Source of the DNA: Diphasiastrum complanatum
Taxonomy: Eukaryota; Streptophyta; Lycopodiopsida; Lycopodiales; Lycopodiaceae
Assembly: GCA_029204225.1 (NCBI GenBank)
Contig: MU835334.1
Location: 1-39,935 of the forward strand
Length of the DNA: 39,935 nucleotides
Reading direction: 5' to 3'
This document shows, in pieces, positions 10,191-20,301 of the stretch. Position 1 is the stretch's first letter. Each line of letters starts with the position of its first letter. The notes beneath the pieces were generated by a model. It did not search any database and was not told where the DNA came from. It worked only from the letters and a program-made list of their open reading frames with translations. The translations under genes and the position numbers were made by a program.

Positions 10191-10592
10191 ATTAGAAACT
10201 GCAACTGAATGCGTCTTTGTCTTCAAACCCTTAACTTATGACACCCCCTTAAACTTTAAGACAGTACCTGAAATTATTTGGGCATTTTTTATTAACGGCA
10301 GTAAAATGAGTACATTGTCATATTGCAGTCTCGGCAATCCCGAACAAAAAACCAAAAAATTCTAATTAACGTTAATTATGCCAATATTAAATCACTTATT
10401 ACTGTAGGTATCATCTCTAAACTTTATAGAGTAAAACTAGCATCATATCTAAATATAGCAATATTGCTAGTGCCATGTCAATTTATTTATTAAAAATAGT
10501 AAATAACCATTATGAAACCTCTTATAGGAATCAAATAAACTTCAAATAGCTCATTTTTAGCCCGAATTATGTCATCAAAAATTTGGCTAACA
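10191..10592 (+). other. Possible LTR end in front of a gypsy-type primer site
   Basis: AT-rich stretch without coding frame between element B and the primer-like site at 10593. If that site is genuine this is the right end of a 5' LTR, cut on its left by insertion of B. No second copy is visible in the window. Confidence 0.25.
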
Positions 10593-10612
10593 TTGGCGAT
10601 TCCACTGGGGAG
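10593..10612 (+). promoter_or_regulatory. Candidate Ty3/gypsy (Tat/Ogre-like) primer binding site
   Basis: TTGGCGATTCCACTGGGGAG closely resembles the TGGCGACTCCACTGGGGA-like primer sites used by plant Tat/Ogre gypsy elements, thought to pair with an arginine tRNA. It lies after ACA, as an LTR end would. The recognition is by memory of the motif, and no plus-strand gag follows. Confidence 0.4.
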
Positions 10613-11786
10613 TGTGGTCCCCACACGAACGGATCAAAATAATATATCCATGATAAACAGTGGGCTCAGCACACATTATAGTGTGATGCTAACCACTCTT
10701 CAGAATAGCAGCCAAATCTAAAGCCATCGATTAAGCCTTAGAAGTCATTAGCAGCAGAAAGTCTACGAATTATAACCTGCCAATATATCCACTCATGTGT
10801 CTAAAGAAAGAAATGCTCCCATTTCCATAAGTATAGTGTGATGCCCAATGTTTTTGATCATTCTCAATAAATTCCTATCCTCTCCTTACAAACTCTTTTC
10901 GTCTCATAAGGTACTGAATCTCTCAAATATATGTATATCCTCACATTTCTCATCTATAGATCGGATTGAAAAATCGAAATTTAAAGATCAAGTATATCTA
11001 GTTTCTCACATAGAAAAATATAGATCCAATTTTTAAATCTATTTCCAACCTAGTAGGAGATATATGAAAAACACTCATCCACTCATAAAGATTCTCACAG
11101 ATCCTCTCAAAAGGTCAAATACATTTCCATGATGATTCTTACTATTTTTTATTTTTCCGTTCACCACCCCATTGGTAATGTTTTATTCCATCCAAAAATT
11201 TCATTTTACCTCTTAAACCCCCCAGATGCTTCTAATTCAAACAAACATGCCCATCTGGAAAAAATAATTGACATTGCACCCCTATCATCAAATAAATGTA
11301 GTGTGCATAGGGAAATGAAATGCAATCTTCTGAATTGCATCAAATGGATGCAAACATACCGTGTTTTAATGATGCATGTGTAAAGTGTATGTGCTCACAA
11401 TTTTATTTATTATTATTTTTATTTTATTTTTCTATAAAAAGCTGTAATCTTACAAATTCTATAGTTCAAAACAAACATCATCTTTATATACATTAAGCAT
11501 TCCATCTTTATAAACTACAAAATAAATTTTATTTTTTTCAAGGTTTTTTTTAGAAAACATAAGAATAATTAAAAACAACTAATACACCTTACCTCATAGT
11601 GGAAATCAAAGGCGGTAAGGTGGAAAATTTCTAACCATCAACTTATAAATAACGCAACAACAATAATATAACTTTTTAAATCATTACAGGTTGAACCCTG
11701 CTTATTTATCCAGGTCACTAATATGCAATGATTATCCTTGATAGGCTACATGACATATTTCTGGACGAGGATAATGATCTGCCATT
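10613..11786. other. Long AT-rich stretch without recognisable gene
   Basis: Short frames only, none with protein-like motifs. It includes a low-complexity TTTATTATT tract near 11400-11435. It may be the 3' untranslated and LTR part of the minus-strand gypsy fragment to its right, but I found no terminal repeats to show that. Confidence 0.5.
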
Positions 11787-12566
11787 TTATCGTTTTATCT
11801 TCTCCTGATTTTGATCAATAAAGATTGGATTTACTCCCTCAAGGAATTTATGTAAAAACTTTTCATTTAAAACTTTTCTCTCTTTAAAACATGCATCACG
11901 AACCTTCAATACAAAAATGTCAAAACCAGGCTCCAAAGGAATGTTAGGATTACACCATCTCTGTTTCAACTTTAAATTTTGAGGGTGATTATTCCGGCCC
12001 CACTGCCTCAATAACCATATCTGCAAAAAGTGAGCATACCACCCTACTAGTCTCACATTACCATTACTATTCTCTTTTGACATAGTAAAAAATGCTGCTA
12101 ATTGTGTGCAAGTATCAGAGAAAGTGAAAAAATCTCCAGGGATAACTGGCCATCTGAATAAATATTTTGAGTTTGCCATAGTAGATTCCCTATAATCATA
12201 TACTCGGTCAATGAGAGGATATTCTACTGTTGGACAATGTAGGATGTAAAAGTCAAAATATTTAAACCCAGCCGGATCCACTAATTGTAGACCAATCATA
12301 CCATAAGAGGATCTCAAAGACGATTTTATTACCTTGTCCCCTTCCATTGCATTCTGTGAGTGTATGTTTCCATTATTCCTTAAGGTATGCAGTTCAGATA
12401 ACAATTTCACATTCTCTGATTTAAGTAGATCTATTTTTTCTACGTAACATGCATTGGCTCTACATTTTGAAGTGAATAACTCCTCGAAGCCTGTTCTCTG
12501 AGGTGATAGTTCTATCTCAAATTTTTCAATTTTATGTAAACAATGATCTCGTTCCTTTAGTAATAG
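11787..12566 (-). CDS. Unidentified ORF with N-terminal coiled coil, in gypsy fragment
   Basis: Open for 259 codons from just after a TAG at 12567 to a stop at 11787. The first about 70 residues are helical and charged (LKERDHCLHKIEKFEIEL, then YVEKIDLLKSENVKLLSEL), like a coiled coil. The rest looks globular and aromatic-rich: DPAGFKYFDFYILHCP, KYLFRWPVIPGDFFTFSD, RLVGWYAHFLQIWLLRQWG, and a basic C-terminal tail. No clear in-frame ATG opens it. Its 5' end overlaps the end of the next upstream frame by about 10 bases, so one indel may have split a longer protein. It lies downstream of integrase and RNase H on the same strand, where some plant gypsy elements carry an extra ORF. Family unknown. 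Confidence 0.45.
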   Translation of the reverse strand, partial: LLLKERDHCLHKIEKFEIELSPQRTGFEELFTSKCRANACYVEKIDLLKSENVKLLSELHTLRNNGNIHSQNAMEGDKVIKSSLRSSYGMIGLQLVDPAGFKYFDFYILHCPTVEYPLIDRVYDYRESTMANSKYLFRWPVIPGDFFTFSDTCTQLAAFFTMSKENSNGNVRLVGWYAHFLQIWLLRQWGRNNHPQNLKLKQRWCNPNIPLEPGFDIFVLKVRDACFKERKVLNEKFLHKFLEGVNPIFIDQNQEKIKR

Positions 12567-12982
12567 CTATACTCTGATTTCTCAATGATTTTATCTCTGT
12601 TTTTTAAATTACCAATTTGTTGCAAAGATAAAAATCGCTCTTTCCTAAGAAAAGCAATAATATCAGAGTCACGTCCCTTCTTAAGCTCAGTAGGGTCAAT
12701 GTCTTTAGGTAGCTCTTTTTTCCGCTTCCCAGGAGATCTTTTGTTTGTCAGAAAAGGCTGGTGCTGGATGGAGTCTTTCAACAATGGTAAGTCTAGAGAA
12801 GTAGAAGGTTCCACTGCAGCAGTGTTCCCTAAATGTGATATTTTAACTATACTCATTTTTTTTTTTAAGATGCTGAAATGTTGTATATTGCACCACTCTC
12901 CTGAGAAGGGAAAAGTAGATACATTTAAAATTTGCACAAACCAGCACTTACATAATTGTAGTAAACAAAAAATAACCATCAA
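12557..12982 (-). pseudogene. Basic, helical ORF upstream of the unidentified ORF
   Basis: The frame covers up to 141 codons. The later half is lysine-rich, with NKRSPGKRKKELPKD and ELKKGRDSDIIAFLRKER, then a helical LSLQQIGNLKNRDKIIEKSE. It looks like a linker plus coiled-coil start and leads into the next frame (11787-12566) with a 10-base overlap, as expected from a single-base indel. The first part (MMVIFCLLQLCKCW) is probably not coding. No family recognised. Confidence 0.3.
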
Positions 12983-13083
12983 TCAAAAAAATGTGAAATT
13001 TTTTTTCCTTTCTGATATGATATATTCTAGAAAGAAAATAGATATTTTTATTAGTGTTTAAGCCTAGATTTATCTGATCTAAT

Positions 13084-13736
13084 CTAAATGTTATAATGGA
13101 TTAGACGATTTCCCCAGATAAGATCTCCTAGAAACGTAGTAATTCTAGGTCTCAACCTTCTAGGTACAGCCCTAGATGTTGGTTGGAAATAATAATATAT
13201 TGTCTTATTGCAAGGGACAACAACCGATAGCTCGTCTAAAACTCTCTCATCAATAATGTCAATTCCAAAAAAAAATACTATCATCATCATAGTAAGATCT
13301 ACAAGACCTATCATATTCACAATCTACATGAATGTTTGTAATAGTCTTGTTGTTCCATAGAAACGACAAAAGAGAGAAATACTCTTCCGCTTCTCATGAT
13401 CATAGTTCATTGGCATTAATCCATAATCTATCATTGTATTGGTCCCACTCATAACTTTGTAAGGGTATGTTCAACGTTGCCACCAAAGGACACAAAAGTG
13501 ATGGTGGTAACGAATTTACAATAGTAGACATGGTTACTAGATCTGGAACTTCGTCGATAAGAATTCGGTGTAAATCCTCAACTGAATCCATAAAATTTGT
13601 TTATCATCCATATCAACATTAGAAAATATACTATTCAAATACAATACATAGCATAAATCACTTAAAACAAAAGTAATATTTAAATCATCTAAATGATCAG
13701 CTAAATAATTCAAGTCCAATTTATTGATGATTACTA
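13084..13736 (-). other. Broken frames between RNase H and the coiled-coil ORF
   Basis: Several short minus-strand frames (13084-13320, 13400-13591, and 13537-13761) overlap or follow each other. One reads EDLHRILIDEVPDLVTMSTI. They may be the decayed middle of the same element, but no domain is recognisable. Confidence 0.2.
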
Positions 13737-14405
13737 TTATGACATTCTCATAACACCACAAGCTAGTTTCCCGTTATAATCCTTAAAGCAGGTTTTAACC
13801 AAATGATTTCGTACTAAACATTGCAATTGTAAAACCAATTTAAGTTTAACCCGGGATATCACATTCAGTATCTCTGTAATCCATCGGATTCCATACATTG
13901 CTTCCGATTTCACTAGTAACCATAATTCTAGGGGTTGATAACAAATGTTGAAAACTGATCTTTGAGGTAACAGTTTATTATAGATATCACAACCATAAGC
14001 TTCTGTGCCTAGCGTATCTGCTAAATGATTCTGAACTCTAGGTACTATCATCCACTCTACTTTAAGAATTGTTCTTATCAGTTCATGTACCACTAAAGAG
14101 TATGCTTTTAATTTAGCACTATAAATACTATACTCTCCAGTCATTTGCCTAATAATGAGTTCAGAGTCTCCTATTATACGTAGGTGGCCAATCTGAATAG
14201 GGATTCTATTCATCATACATAGTCCAATTATTAGAGCTTTATACTCTGCCATATTATTTGTATAACCTTTTCCTAAATAAACCCCCACACTACTTACAGT
14301 CTCAGATTTCTTATTTTGCAAAACAACTCTAGCTGCTCCTCTCATCCCAATTCCTCTAGAAGCGTCATCAAGATATAAACAATAATTTTTGTTTAATGGT
14401 ATCAA
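13737..14405 (-). pseudogene. RNase H of archaeal-like type, Ty3/gypsy fragment
   Basis: The first about 145 residues match the RVT_3 type RNase H fold: YLDDASRGIG with the first acidic residue, GYTNNMAEYKALIIGL with the glutamate, IGDSELIIRQMTGEYS with the third acidic residue, and VPRVQNHLADTLG with the fourth. The pattern TNNxAEYxALIxGL is characteristic of the second, archaeal-like RNase H that plant Tat-lineage gypsy elements carry. The open frame (222 codons) continues with about 75 residues of no clear domain. The active-site acids are kept. It begins about 90 bp after the integrase stop, that is downstream of integrase rather than upstream as is usual. Confidence 0.75.
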
Positions 14406-14493
14406 CTATATAATGGTAAATTGATATATATCTTGAAAATTAAAACAAAAACCAAAACTATAATACATTGTACACAACAGTAGTAATATCCTA

Positions 14494-14937
14494 CTACATA
14501 AAGTAGGGTTTAATTTTATTAAGACTGACTCGACTTTTAAAAGGTATTCCATTTAATTCAGTCAATCGTGCTATATTATTCTTATAAAGTTTCTTAATTT
14601 TATATGGCCCATTCCATAAAAAGATTAATTTCTAAGGCATCAATTCATGTCGAGCATCATAATGTAATACCAATTGACCCTTTTCATAAACATAATCTTT
14701 TATTTTTTGATCATGGATTAATTTCATTCATCTTTTATACACTTCTTGATGATTCAAAGATATCATTTGTTTTTCATCCAATTCTTGCAATACATTCAGA
14801 TGTTGCTGTAAAGAATCTCGTTCTCCCACATCATGAGCTAACGCAAAACGTAGTGTTGGAATTTTTGTTTCTATGGGTAATACACATTCTTGACCATACA
14901 CTAGAAAATAAGGTGTATGATTCGTACTAGTTTTCAT
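14494..14937 (-). pseudogene. Ty3/gypsy integrase C-terminal region
   Basis: Reads HTPYFLVYGQECVLPIETKI, the motif that ends the gypsy integrase core, then a helical stretch, then a GPY/F module: FLWNGPYKIKKLYKN, ELNGIPFKSRVSLNKIKPY, and a stop at 14494. Two in-frame stops interrupt it (after EVYKR and after HELMP). The catalytic core and zinc-binding parts are missing; the match ends at about 14940. Minus strand, in line with the RNase H that follows. Confidence 0.85.
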
Positions 14938-14989
14938 GGTAATAATAAACCTGATTTATCTGGCTGAATTGCTTGCTGGGTTTTATTGT

Positions 14990-15088
14990 TACAAGAGTTC
15001 ACATATCAAGTTGGATCTTCGTCAAGGAAAATATCATACTAATGCTAATTATCTTTCATGACTTAGCACGAGAAGGATTGAAGAATCG
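14990..15088 (+). pseudogene. Possible gypsy RNase H tail fragment
   Basis: One plus-strand frame reads IKLDLRQGKYHTNANYLS, a stop, then LSTRRIEES. This resembles the end of Ty3/gypsy RNase H (YRxGKxNxxADxLSR). It is short and on the opposite strand from the integrase next to it, so it would come from a different insertion or an inversion. Confidence 0.35.
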
Positions 15089-15396
15089 TTGTGAAGGATT
15101 ATAAAACGACCCCCAAATAGACTGCCAATCTAAGGAAATGCTAACGGAAGTCTGTCTATACCACAATTACAGCTCACGCTCCATTGGGTATGGAGTTGAA
15201 AATACAGCATGCAACATCACCCCATGTGAATCCATTTGGGGCAATGGCATGATTAATGAGATTCAAGGCACAACATATCTCGAGTTAGGGCTAATGGTAT
15301 AATCAATCAACTTCACCGTGCAATCTTAAGCTGGCGTTGGCTAAACATAGATGGTGTGCACATGAATTAGGATGAATGCATAGATACCACCCTCCC
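15089..15396. other. Stretch without recognisable gene
   Basis: No frame or repeat of note is seen between the gypsy scraps and the left LTR of element C. Confidence 0.6.
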
Positions 15397-15904
15397 TGTT
15401 GAAAATTGTCACTTCTCACTTGACATTGGTTATTGTAAATAATGATCAAACATTAGAACAATGTTGATGATCTGATTTCACACGTGTGGAGCATATTCCC
15501 ACGTGTGAAAGGATGTACTTTTCATACTTCTATATATCTAAATTGATTTTGTATCAATCTAGTTAGTGTGAACATGATATGACTAGTTTTTAATCAAGTT
15601 GACTAGTCACCTAGAAATTAGCTTTTCCTTGCATGTGCATGAGTAAGTGCTCCCACATGACAAGTGGATGTTCACACGTGTGTATAGAGTAATAGAACAT
15701 AAGAGTTGAGCATTTTCCTTAGATCCTATTTTGTAGGGAATATTTCTATATTCTAGGAGACTAGCTTTTTGGATTTTAGCTATATTCTAGAAGGTCAACT
15801 TTCGATAAGGATCAAGGATGGACCAAAAGGATAGATTTGAGTGATGTGGCACTCTTCACACGTGTGAAGACCTGCTGGACTATACCAGACTCATGGATGT
15901 ACTT
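15397..15904 (+). repeat. Left LTR of element C, 3'-truncated
   Basis: Begins TGTTGAAAATTG and matches the right LTR base for base over most of 508 bp, up to GGATGTACTT. After that the two diverge. It carries ACACGTGT at 15480, 15674 and 15858 and a CACGTGTG at 15500. A likely TATA box, TATATAT, lies at 15531-15537. Confidence 0.92.
15531..15537 (+). promoter_or_regulatory. Candidate LTR TATA box (element C)
   Basis: TATATAT lies 134 bases into the left LTR and at the same offset in the right LTR (19928-19934). Its distance from the G-box-like sites at 15480 and 15500 fits a plant promoter layout. Confidence 0.5.
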
Positions 15905-16337
15905 TTCACACGTGTGAAATCGTACAACAACTTTCATTTCAAGTTACTTTTTGTTTGTTGGTCCCAAAATCACAATTCTAGTTCATTTTTTGTGCTTTTT
16001 GAAGCATAGTATTGATCTAGATTCAATCTAGCTAATGCCTATGACCAAAAAGTGTTTTGGATCATTGAAGCATTTCTTTTTAGAGTCTAAGATCAGATCT
16101 TAGAGGCTGATTTGTTCAGATCCTTAGTTGAAGTGAAATCTCTAAGAAAAGTGTAAAGCAAATTTTTTTGTGAGAGTGAAAGCTAGGAATTTTTGGCAAG
16201 ATCTTTATGTATCATTCAAGCTTGTGTGCTAGTTTGGTAGAGACAAGGCTATAGGCAATCTTGTATGCTTTAGGCCTTTCATAGATCTTTTAAAATTCAG
16301 AAATCTTTGTGATTTTTAGAAGAGCATTCATTCTACA
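15905..16337 (+). other. Leader of element C without primer site
   Basis: No coding frame. Contains ACACGTGT at 15908. Part of it (TTGGTCCCAAAATCACAATT near 15960) matches the B leader about 400 bases after the B primer site. No TGGTATCAGAGC is present, so a deletion has removed the LTR end, the primer site and the first part of the leader. Confidence 0.7.
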
Positions 16338-17345
16338 ATGTCATCCATGGGTGGATATTTGTTGGAATCAAGTGAGAGACTCACTTCCACAAATTATTCC
16401 ATTTGAAAAGTGAGAATGGAATCACTCCTAGTGAACCATGATCTCTTTGACATATTTCTAGGAGTTGAGGAAGAGCCTCAAGCTCCCCAAGAACAAACCA
16501 AATACAAGAAGAGAGCAAGATTAGCTCTACATTGCATAAAGATGAATGTATGCAATGACCTCTTGAAAGAGGTGTCTTCTTGTGCCTCATCCAAAGAGGC
16601 TTGGGATTCATTAAAGAGCATCTATGAATCCAATAATACTTCAAGAATCCTCATGCTAAGAAATCAAGTTTTCCAAAGCATGAAAGGAAGTAGAGAGTGT
16701 GGACAAGAATATGTCCTTAGGATCAAATCTCTTAACAAGGAATTAAGTGCAATAGGAGAGAAGATCCAAGATCAAGAGCTAGTACAAATCATCTTGAATG
16801 GCCTAAGTGATGAGTTCACCAACTTAGTCCAATCATTTGCTATTCAAGACACTTTTCCATCCATTGAAAAGTTGCACAATGTTCTTGTGGCCGAGGAGAG
16901 TAGGCTTCTACACCTCAAGACAAGAATGGATGGCATGTCACTTAATGGAGGAGAGGAGAAAGCAAACTTTACATCCAAAAGCAAGAAGAAGCAACATCCA
17001 TTCAAGAAGAATCAAGGCAAGGAGGTCGAGATGAAGAATGGAGGATCTACTTCCAAAGGCAAGGTGAAGAACAAGGCAAAGCTCAAGTGTTTCTTTTGTG
17101 GGAAGAAAGGACACTTTGCCTTGGAATGCTACTTGAAGAATAAACAAGCAAATGGAGATCAGGGGAACATTGCTCAAGAGGAAGAAGATGAGGATGGATT
17201 CAACACATCCTTGATGGTTGCATCTACACCAACTTCAAGTCAAGACACATTGTGGACAGATAGTGGGGCTAGTTCCCATATGTCTTTTAACAAGCATTAT
17301 TTCTCCACTCTTCTATCTTGTAATGACACTAAGTCCCTTGGATAG
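16338..17345 (+). pseudogene. Gag and protease start (element C)
   Basis: The ATG at 16338 opens MSSMGGYLLESSERLTSTNY, parallel to the B gag. A TGA at 16404-16406 replaces the tryptophan of the conserved IWK motif. After it the frame is open for over 300 codons, with AWDSLKSIYESNN, a lysine-rich linker, the zinc knuckle CFFCGKKGHFALEC (17088-17129) and the protease motif LWTDSGASSHMS. It ends at 17343 with KSLG and a stop, shortly after the protease start, where a deletion has removed the rest of protease and the integrase zinc-binding domain. Confidence 0.92.
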
Positions 17346-18007
17346 TTTTTCACATGCAAGAATGGAGGTGCTTTGATGTATGTAACTTTTATAGATGATT
17401 GTACTAGATTCACATGGATTGAGTTACTATCAAAGAAAAGTCTTGTTTATGAAGCTTTCATTAAGTTCAAGTCTCTAGTAGAGAAGTAACTTAGTACTTC
17501 CATCAAAGCACTAAGATGTGATAATGGAGGAGAGTACACCTCCAATAAAATGAAAGACTTTCGTGAGATCAATGGCATTAAATTGCAATACACTTGTTCT
17601 TACACCCCCCAACAAAATGGGGTGGCCGAGAGGAAAAATAGGAGTCTATGTGAGTGTGCAAAGTCTTTAAGACTTGATGCATCACTTCCCATCTCATTTT
17701 GGGGAGAAGCTATAACATGTGCTAATTACTTGTGTAATAGGCTACCTAGTAGTGCTATAGATGGGATCTCACCTTATCAAGCCTTGTTGGATAAGAAACT
17801 CAGTGTAAAAGATTTTAAAATCTTTGGATGTATTTGTTATGTCCACATCCCTTTGGAGACAAGAAGGAAGGAAGATGCTACCTCCTTCAAAGGGATTTTT
17901 GTTGGCTATGGAGAAAATAGCAAGGGCTATAGGATATATGATCCTATATCCAAGAAAGTAAAGGTAAGCAAGATGTACTTTTTGATGAGTCACAATTTAC
18001 TAAGAGC
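17346..18007 (+). pseudogene. Integrase core (element C)
   Basis: Resumes with LMYVTFIDDCTRFTWIELL, past the first catalytic aspartate, which is lost. A stop (TAA near 17488) follows FKSLVEK. The second aspartate (RCDNGGEYTS) and the glutamate (NGVAERKNRS) are present. The downstream IFGCICYVHIPLETRRKED and FVGYGENSKGYRIYDP motifs match B. At about 17990-18010 the frame shifts into the RT frame. Confidence 0.9.
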
Positions 18008-19780
18008 TTGTCTAATGGATCTAACCCATTGTGCATTGAAGACCTTGACAAACCTGAGGAGGATCTTGACAAACCCGAGGATGGAGACAAAGATCCGACT
18101 CAAAGGGGGCCGAGAAGATCATCAAGAAGCAAGGCCGAGCCCTCAAGGCTCACCTACGTGGACAAGGGAAAGCAAAAGGAAGACTCTACATCTTCTACCT
18201 CTTACTCTTTCTTAGCTACATTGCTTGAAGAACCATCATCTTTTGAAGAAGCATATAGATCTAAAATTTGGAGAGATGCAATGCAAGTAGAGTATGATGC
18301 ATTAGAAGAAAATCATACTAGGAATCTTGTAAATCTTCCAAGAGGGAGGAAACCACTTGCATGTAAGTGGATTTATAGAATACAGTACAATCAAGATGGA
18401 TCTATTAGTAAGTACAAAGCTAGGCTTGTTGCTAAGGGATTTCATCAAATAAAAGGATTGGATTATGAAGAAACATTTGCACCTGTAGCTAAGCTTGTAA
18501 GTATTAGATTAATCATTTGCATTGCTACTTTGTTCAAGTGGGATCTCTACCAAATGGATGTGACAAATGCCTTCTTGAATGGTTTCTTAGAAGAGGAAAT
18601 CTACATGATGCAACCTGAGGGCTTCATCATGGTTGGTGAGGAGCAAAAAGTGTGCTACTTAAGGAAGAGCCTATATGGCTTGAAGCAAGCACCTAGAGCT
18701 TGGTAATCTAGGTTGCATAATTTTCTCTATTCCCTTGGCTTTGTACTAAGTGCTTATGAACCTTCTTTATATTTCAAATATAATGAAGGAATGATCATCA
18801 TTTTGGTGCTTTATGTTGATGACATCATTATGACAGGAAATGATGATGAAGGAATAAACAAAGTAAAAGTTGATTTATCTAGTGAGTTCAAGATGGTAGA
18901 TCTAGGCTTCTTAAAGGTTATACTTAGGATAGAAGTGTCTAGAAGTAGCAATTGTACTTTCATAAGTCAATCTAATTATGCTACTTCCATTCTTGAAATA
19001 TTTGGTATGAAAGATTGTAAGGGGATTGACACCCCGATGGAGCATGTTGTGAAAGCAACTAATGAAGGTGATGAAGCATCCTTTGAGGACATCACCCTCT
19101 TTAGGAAGCTTATAGGCTCTCTAATCTATTTAACCATCACTAGACCTGACTTAAGTTTTTGTGTAAGCAAGTTGAGTCAAAGTATGCAAGCTCCATTAGT
19201 TCATCATTGGAAAAGTGCCAAGAGAGTACTTAGATATGTTTCTAGTACTAGATTTTTTGGCATACTTTATGAAGGATCTAACTTGCACTTGAGAGCCTAC
19301 TCGGATTCAGATTTTGCAGGTGACAAGATGGATAGAAAGTCCAATTGTGCATTTGCAACATTACTTTGTGGAGGAGTAATATCTTGGCTTTCCAAAAAGC
19401 AAGATACTATCTCACTATCTTCTTGTGAAGCCGAGTACAAGGCATTGACTTCAACAACCAAAGAGCTCCTATGGCTAAGAAGACTCTTGATGGAGCTACA
19501 TGTGCTAGAGGCCGAGGAGTTCCATTACATATTTTGTGACAATCAAGCTTCTCAACAAATTGCTTCAAATCCTATCTTCCATTCTAGAACAAAGCATATT
19601 GAGATAGCTCATTACTTTGTGAGGGATAAGGTACAATCCAAGGAGGTGCAACTACATCATGTACCATCATCCGAATGCATAGCTGATATCTTAACAAAGC
19701 CATTGTCCAAAGATTCATTTTTCAAGTTAAGATATGCTCTTGGAATTGTAGATAGATGTACATTAGATTTGCCAAGTTAG
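18008..19780 (+). pseudogene. Reverse transcriptase and RNase H (element C)
   Basis: RT motifs in order: KWIYRIQYNQDGSISKYKAR, DYEETFAPVAKL, MDVTNAFLNGFLEEEIYM, SLYGLKQAPRAW, then a single TAA (18704-18706) in frame, then LYVDDIIMTG with the catalytic YVDD. RNase H follows with YSDSDFAGDKMDRKSN, SLSSCEAEYKALTSTTKE and HSRTKHIEIAHYFVRDK. It ends with CIADILTKPLSKDSFF and a stop at 19780. Apart from that one stop it is open for about 590 codons, so RT-RNase H is the best preserved part of C. Confidence 0.94.
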
Positions 19781-19781
19781 A

Positions 19782-19793
19782 AGTGAGGAGGAG
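19782..19793 (+). promoter_or_regulatory. Polypurine tract of element C
   Basis: AGTGAGGAGGAG directly abuts the right LTR, matching the AGGAGGAG of element B in form and place. Confidence 0.88.
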
Positions 19794-20301
19794 TGTTGAA
19801 AATTGTCACTTCTCACTTGACATTGGTTATTGTAAATAATGATCAAACATTAGAACAATGTTGATGATCTAATTTCACACGTGTGGAGCCTGTTCCCACA
19901 TGTGAAAGGATGTACTTTTCATACTTCTATATATCTAAATTGATTCTGTATCAATCTAGTTAGTGTGAACATGATATGACTAGTTTTTATTCAAGTTGAC
20001 TAGTCACCTAGAAATTAGCTTTTCCTTGCATGTGCATGAATAAATGCTCCCACATGGCAAGTGGATGTTCACACGTGTGCATAGAGTTCTAGAACATAAG
20101 AGTTGACCATTTTACTTAGATCCTATTTTGTAGGGAATATTCCTATAATCTAGGAGACTAGCTTTTTGGATTTTAGCCATATTCTAGAAGGTCAACTTTG
20201 GATAAGGATCAAGGATGGATCAAATGGATAGATCTGAGTGATGTGGCACTCTTCACATGTGTGAAGACCTGCTGGACTATACCAGACTCATGGATGTACT
20301 T
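19794..20301 (+). repeat. Right LTR of element C (shared part)
   Basis: Matches the left LTR over 508 bp with few differences (for example the second G-box-like site has become CACATGTG). ACACGTGT remains at 19877 and 20071. It probably continues beyond 20301: ACACGTGT recurs at 20468 in a context (GTGGACAGTACTCCACACG) like the end of the B LTR, and TTAAACA at 20584-20590 could be the terminus. Confidence 0.9.

Larger units (their letters stand above)
15397..20301 (+). mobile_element. Ty1/copia LTR retrotransposon C, related to B
   Basis: Plus-strand element with matching terminal repeats (15397-15904 and 19794-20301), leader, gag from 16338, protease, part of integrase, RT, RNase H and a polypurine tract. 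It is a relative of B: the protein order and many motifs are shared (VAERKNRSLCECAKS, SSCEAEYKAL). It has lost the end of its left LTR and the primer site, and a block between protease and the integrase core. The right LTR may run further, to about 20590 where TTAAACA could be its end. No target duplication is visible. Several stops make it inactive. Confidence 0.93.

Noticed and set aside
14604-14930. Plus-strand 108-codon frame
   Set aside because: It is the antisense of the gypsy integrase C-terminus, which has clear motifs on the minus strand.
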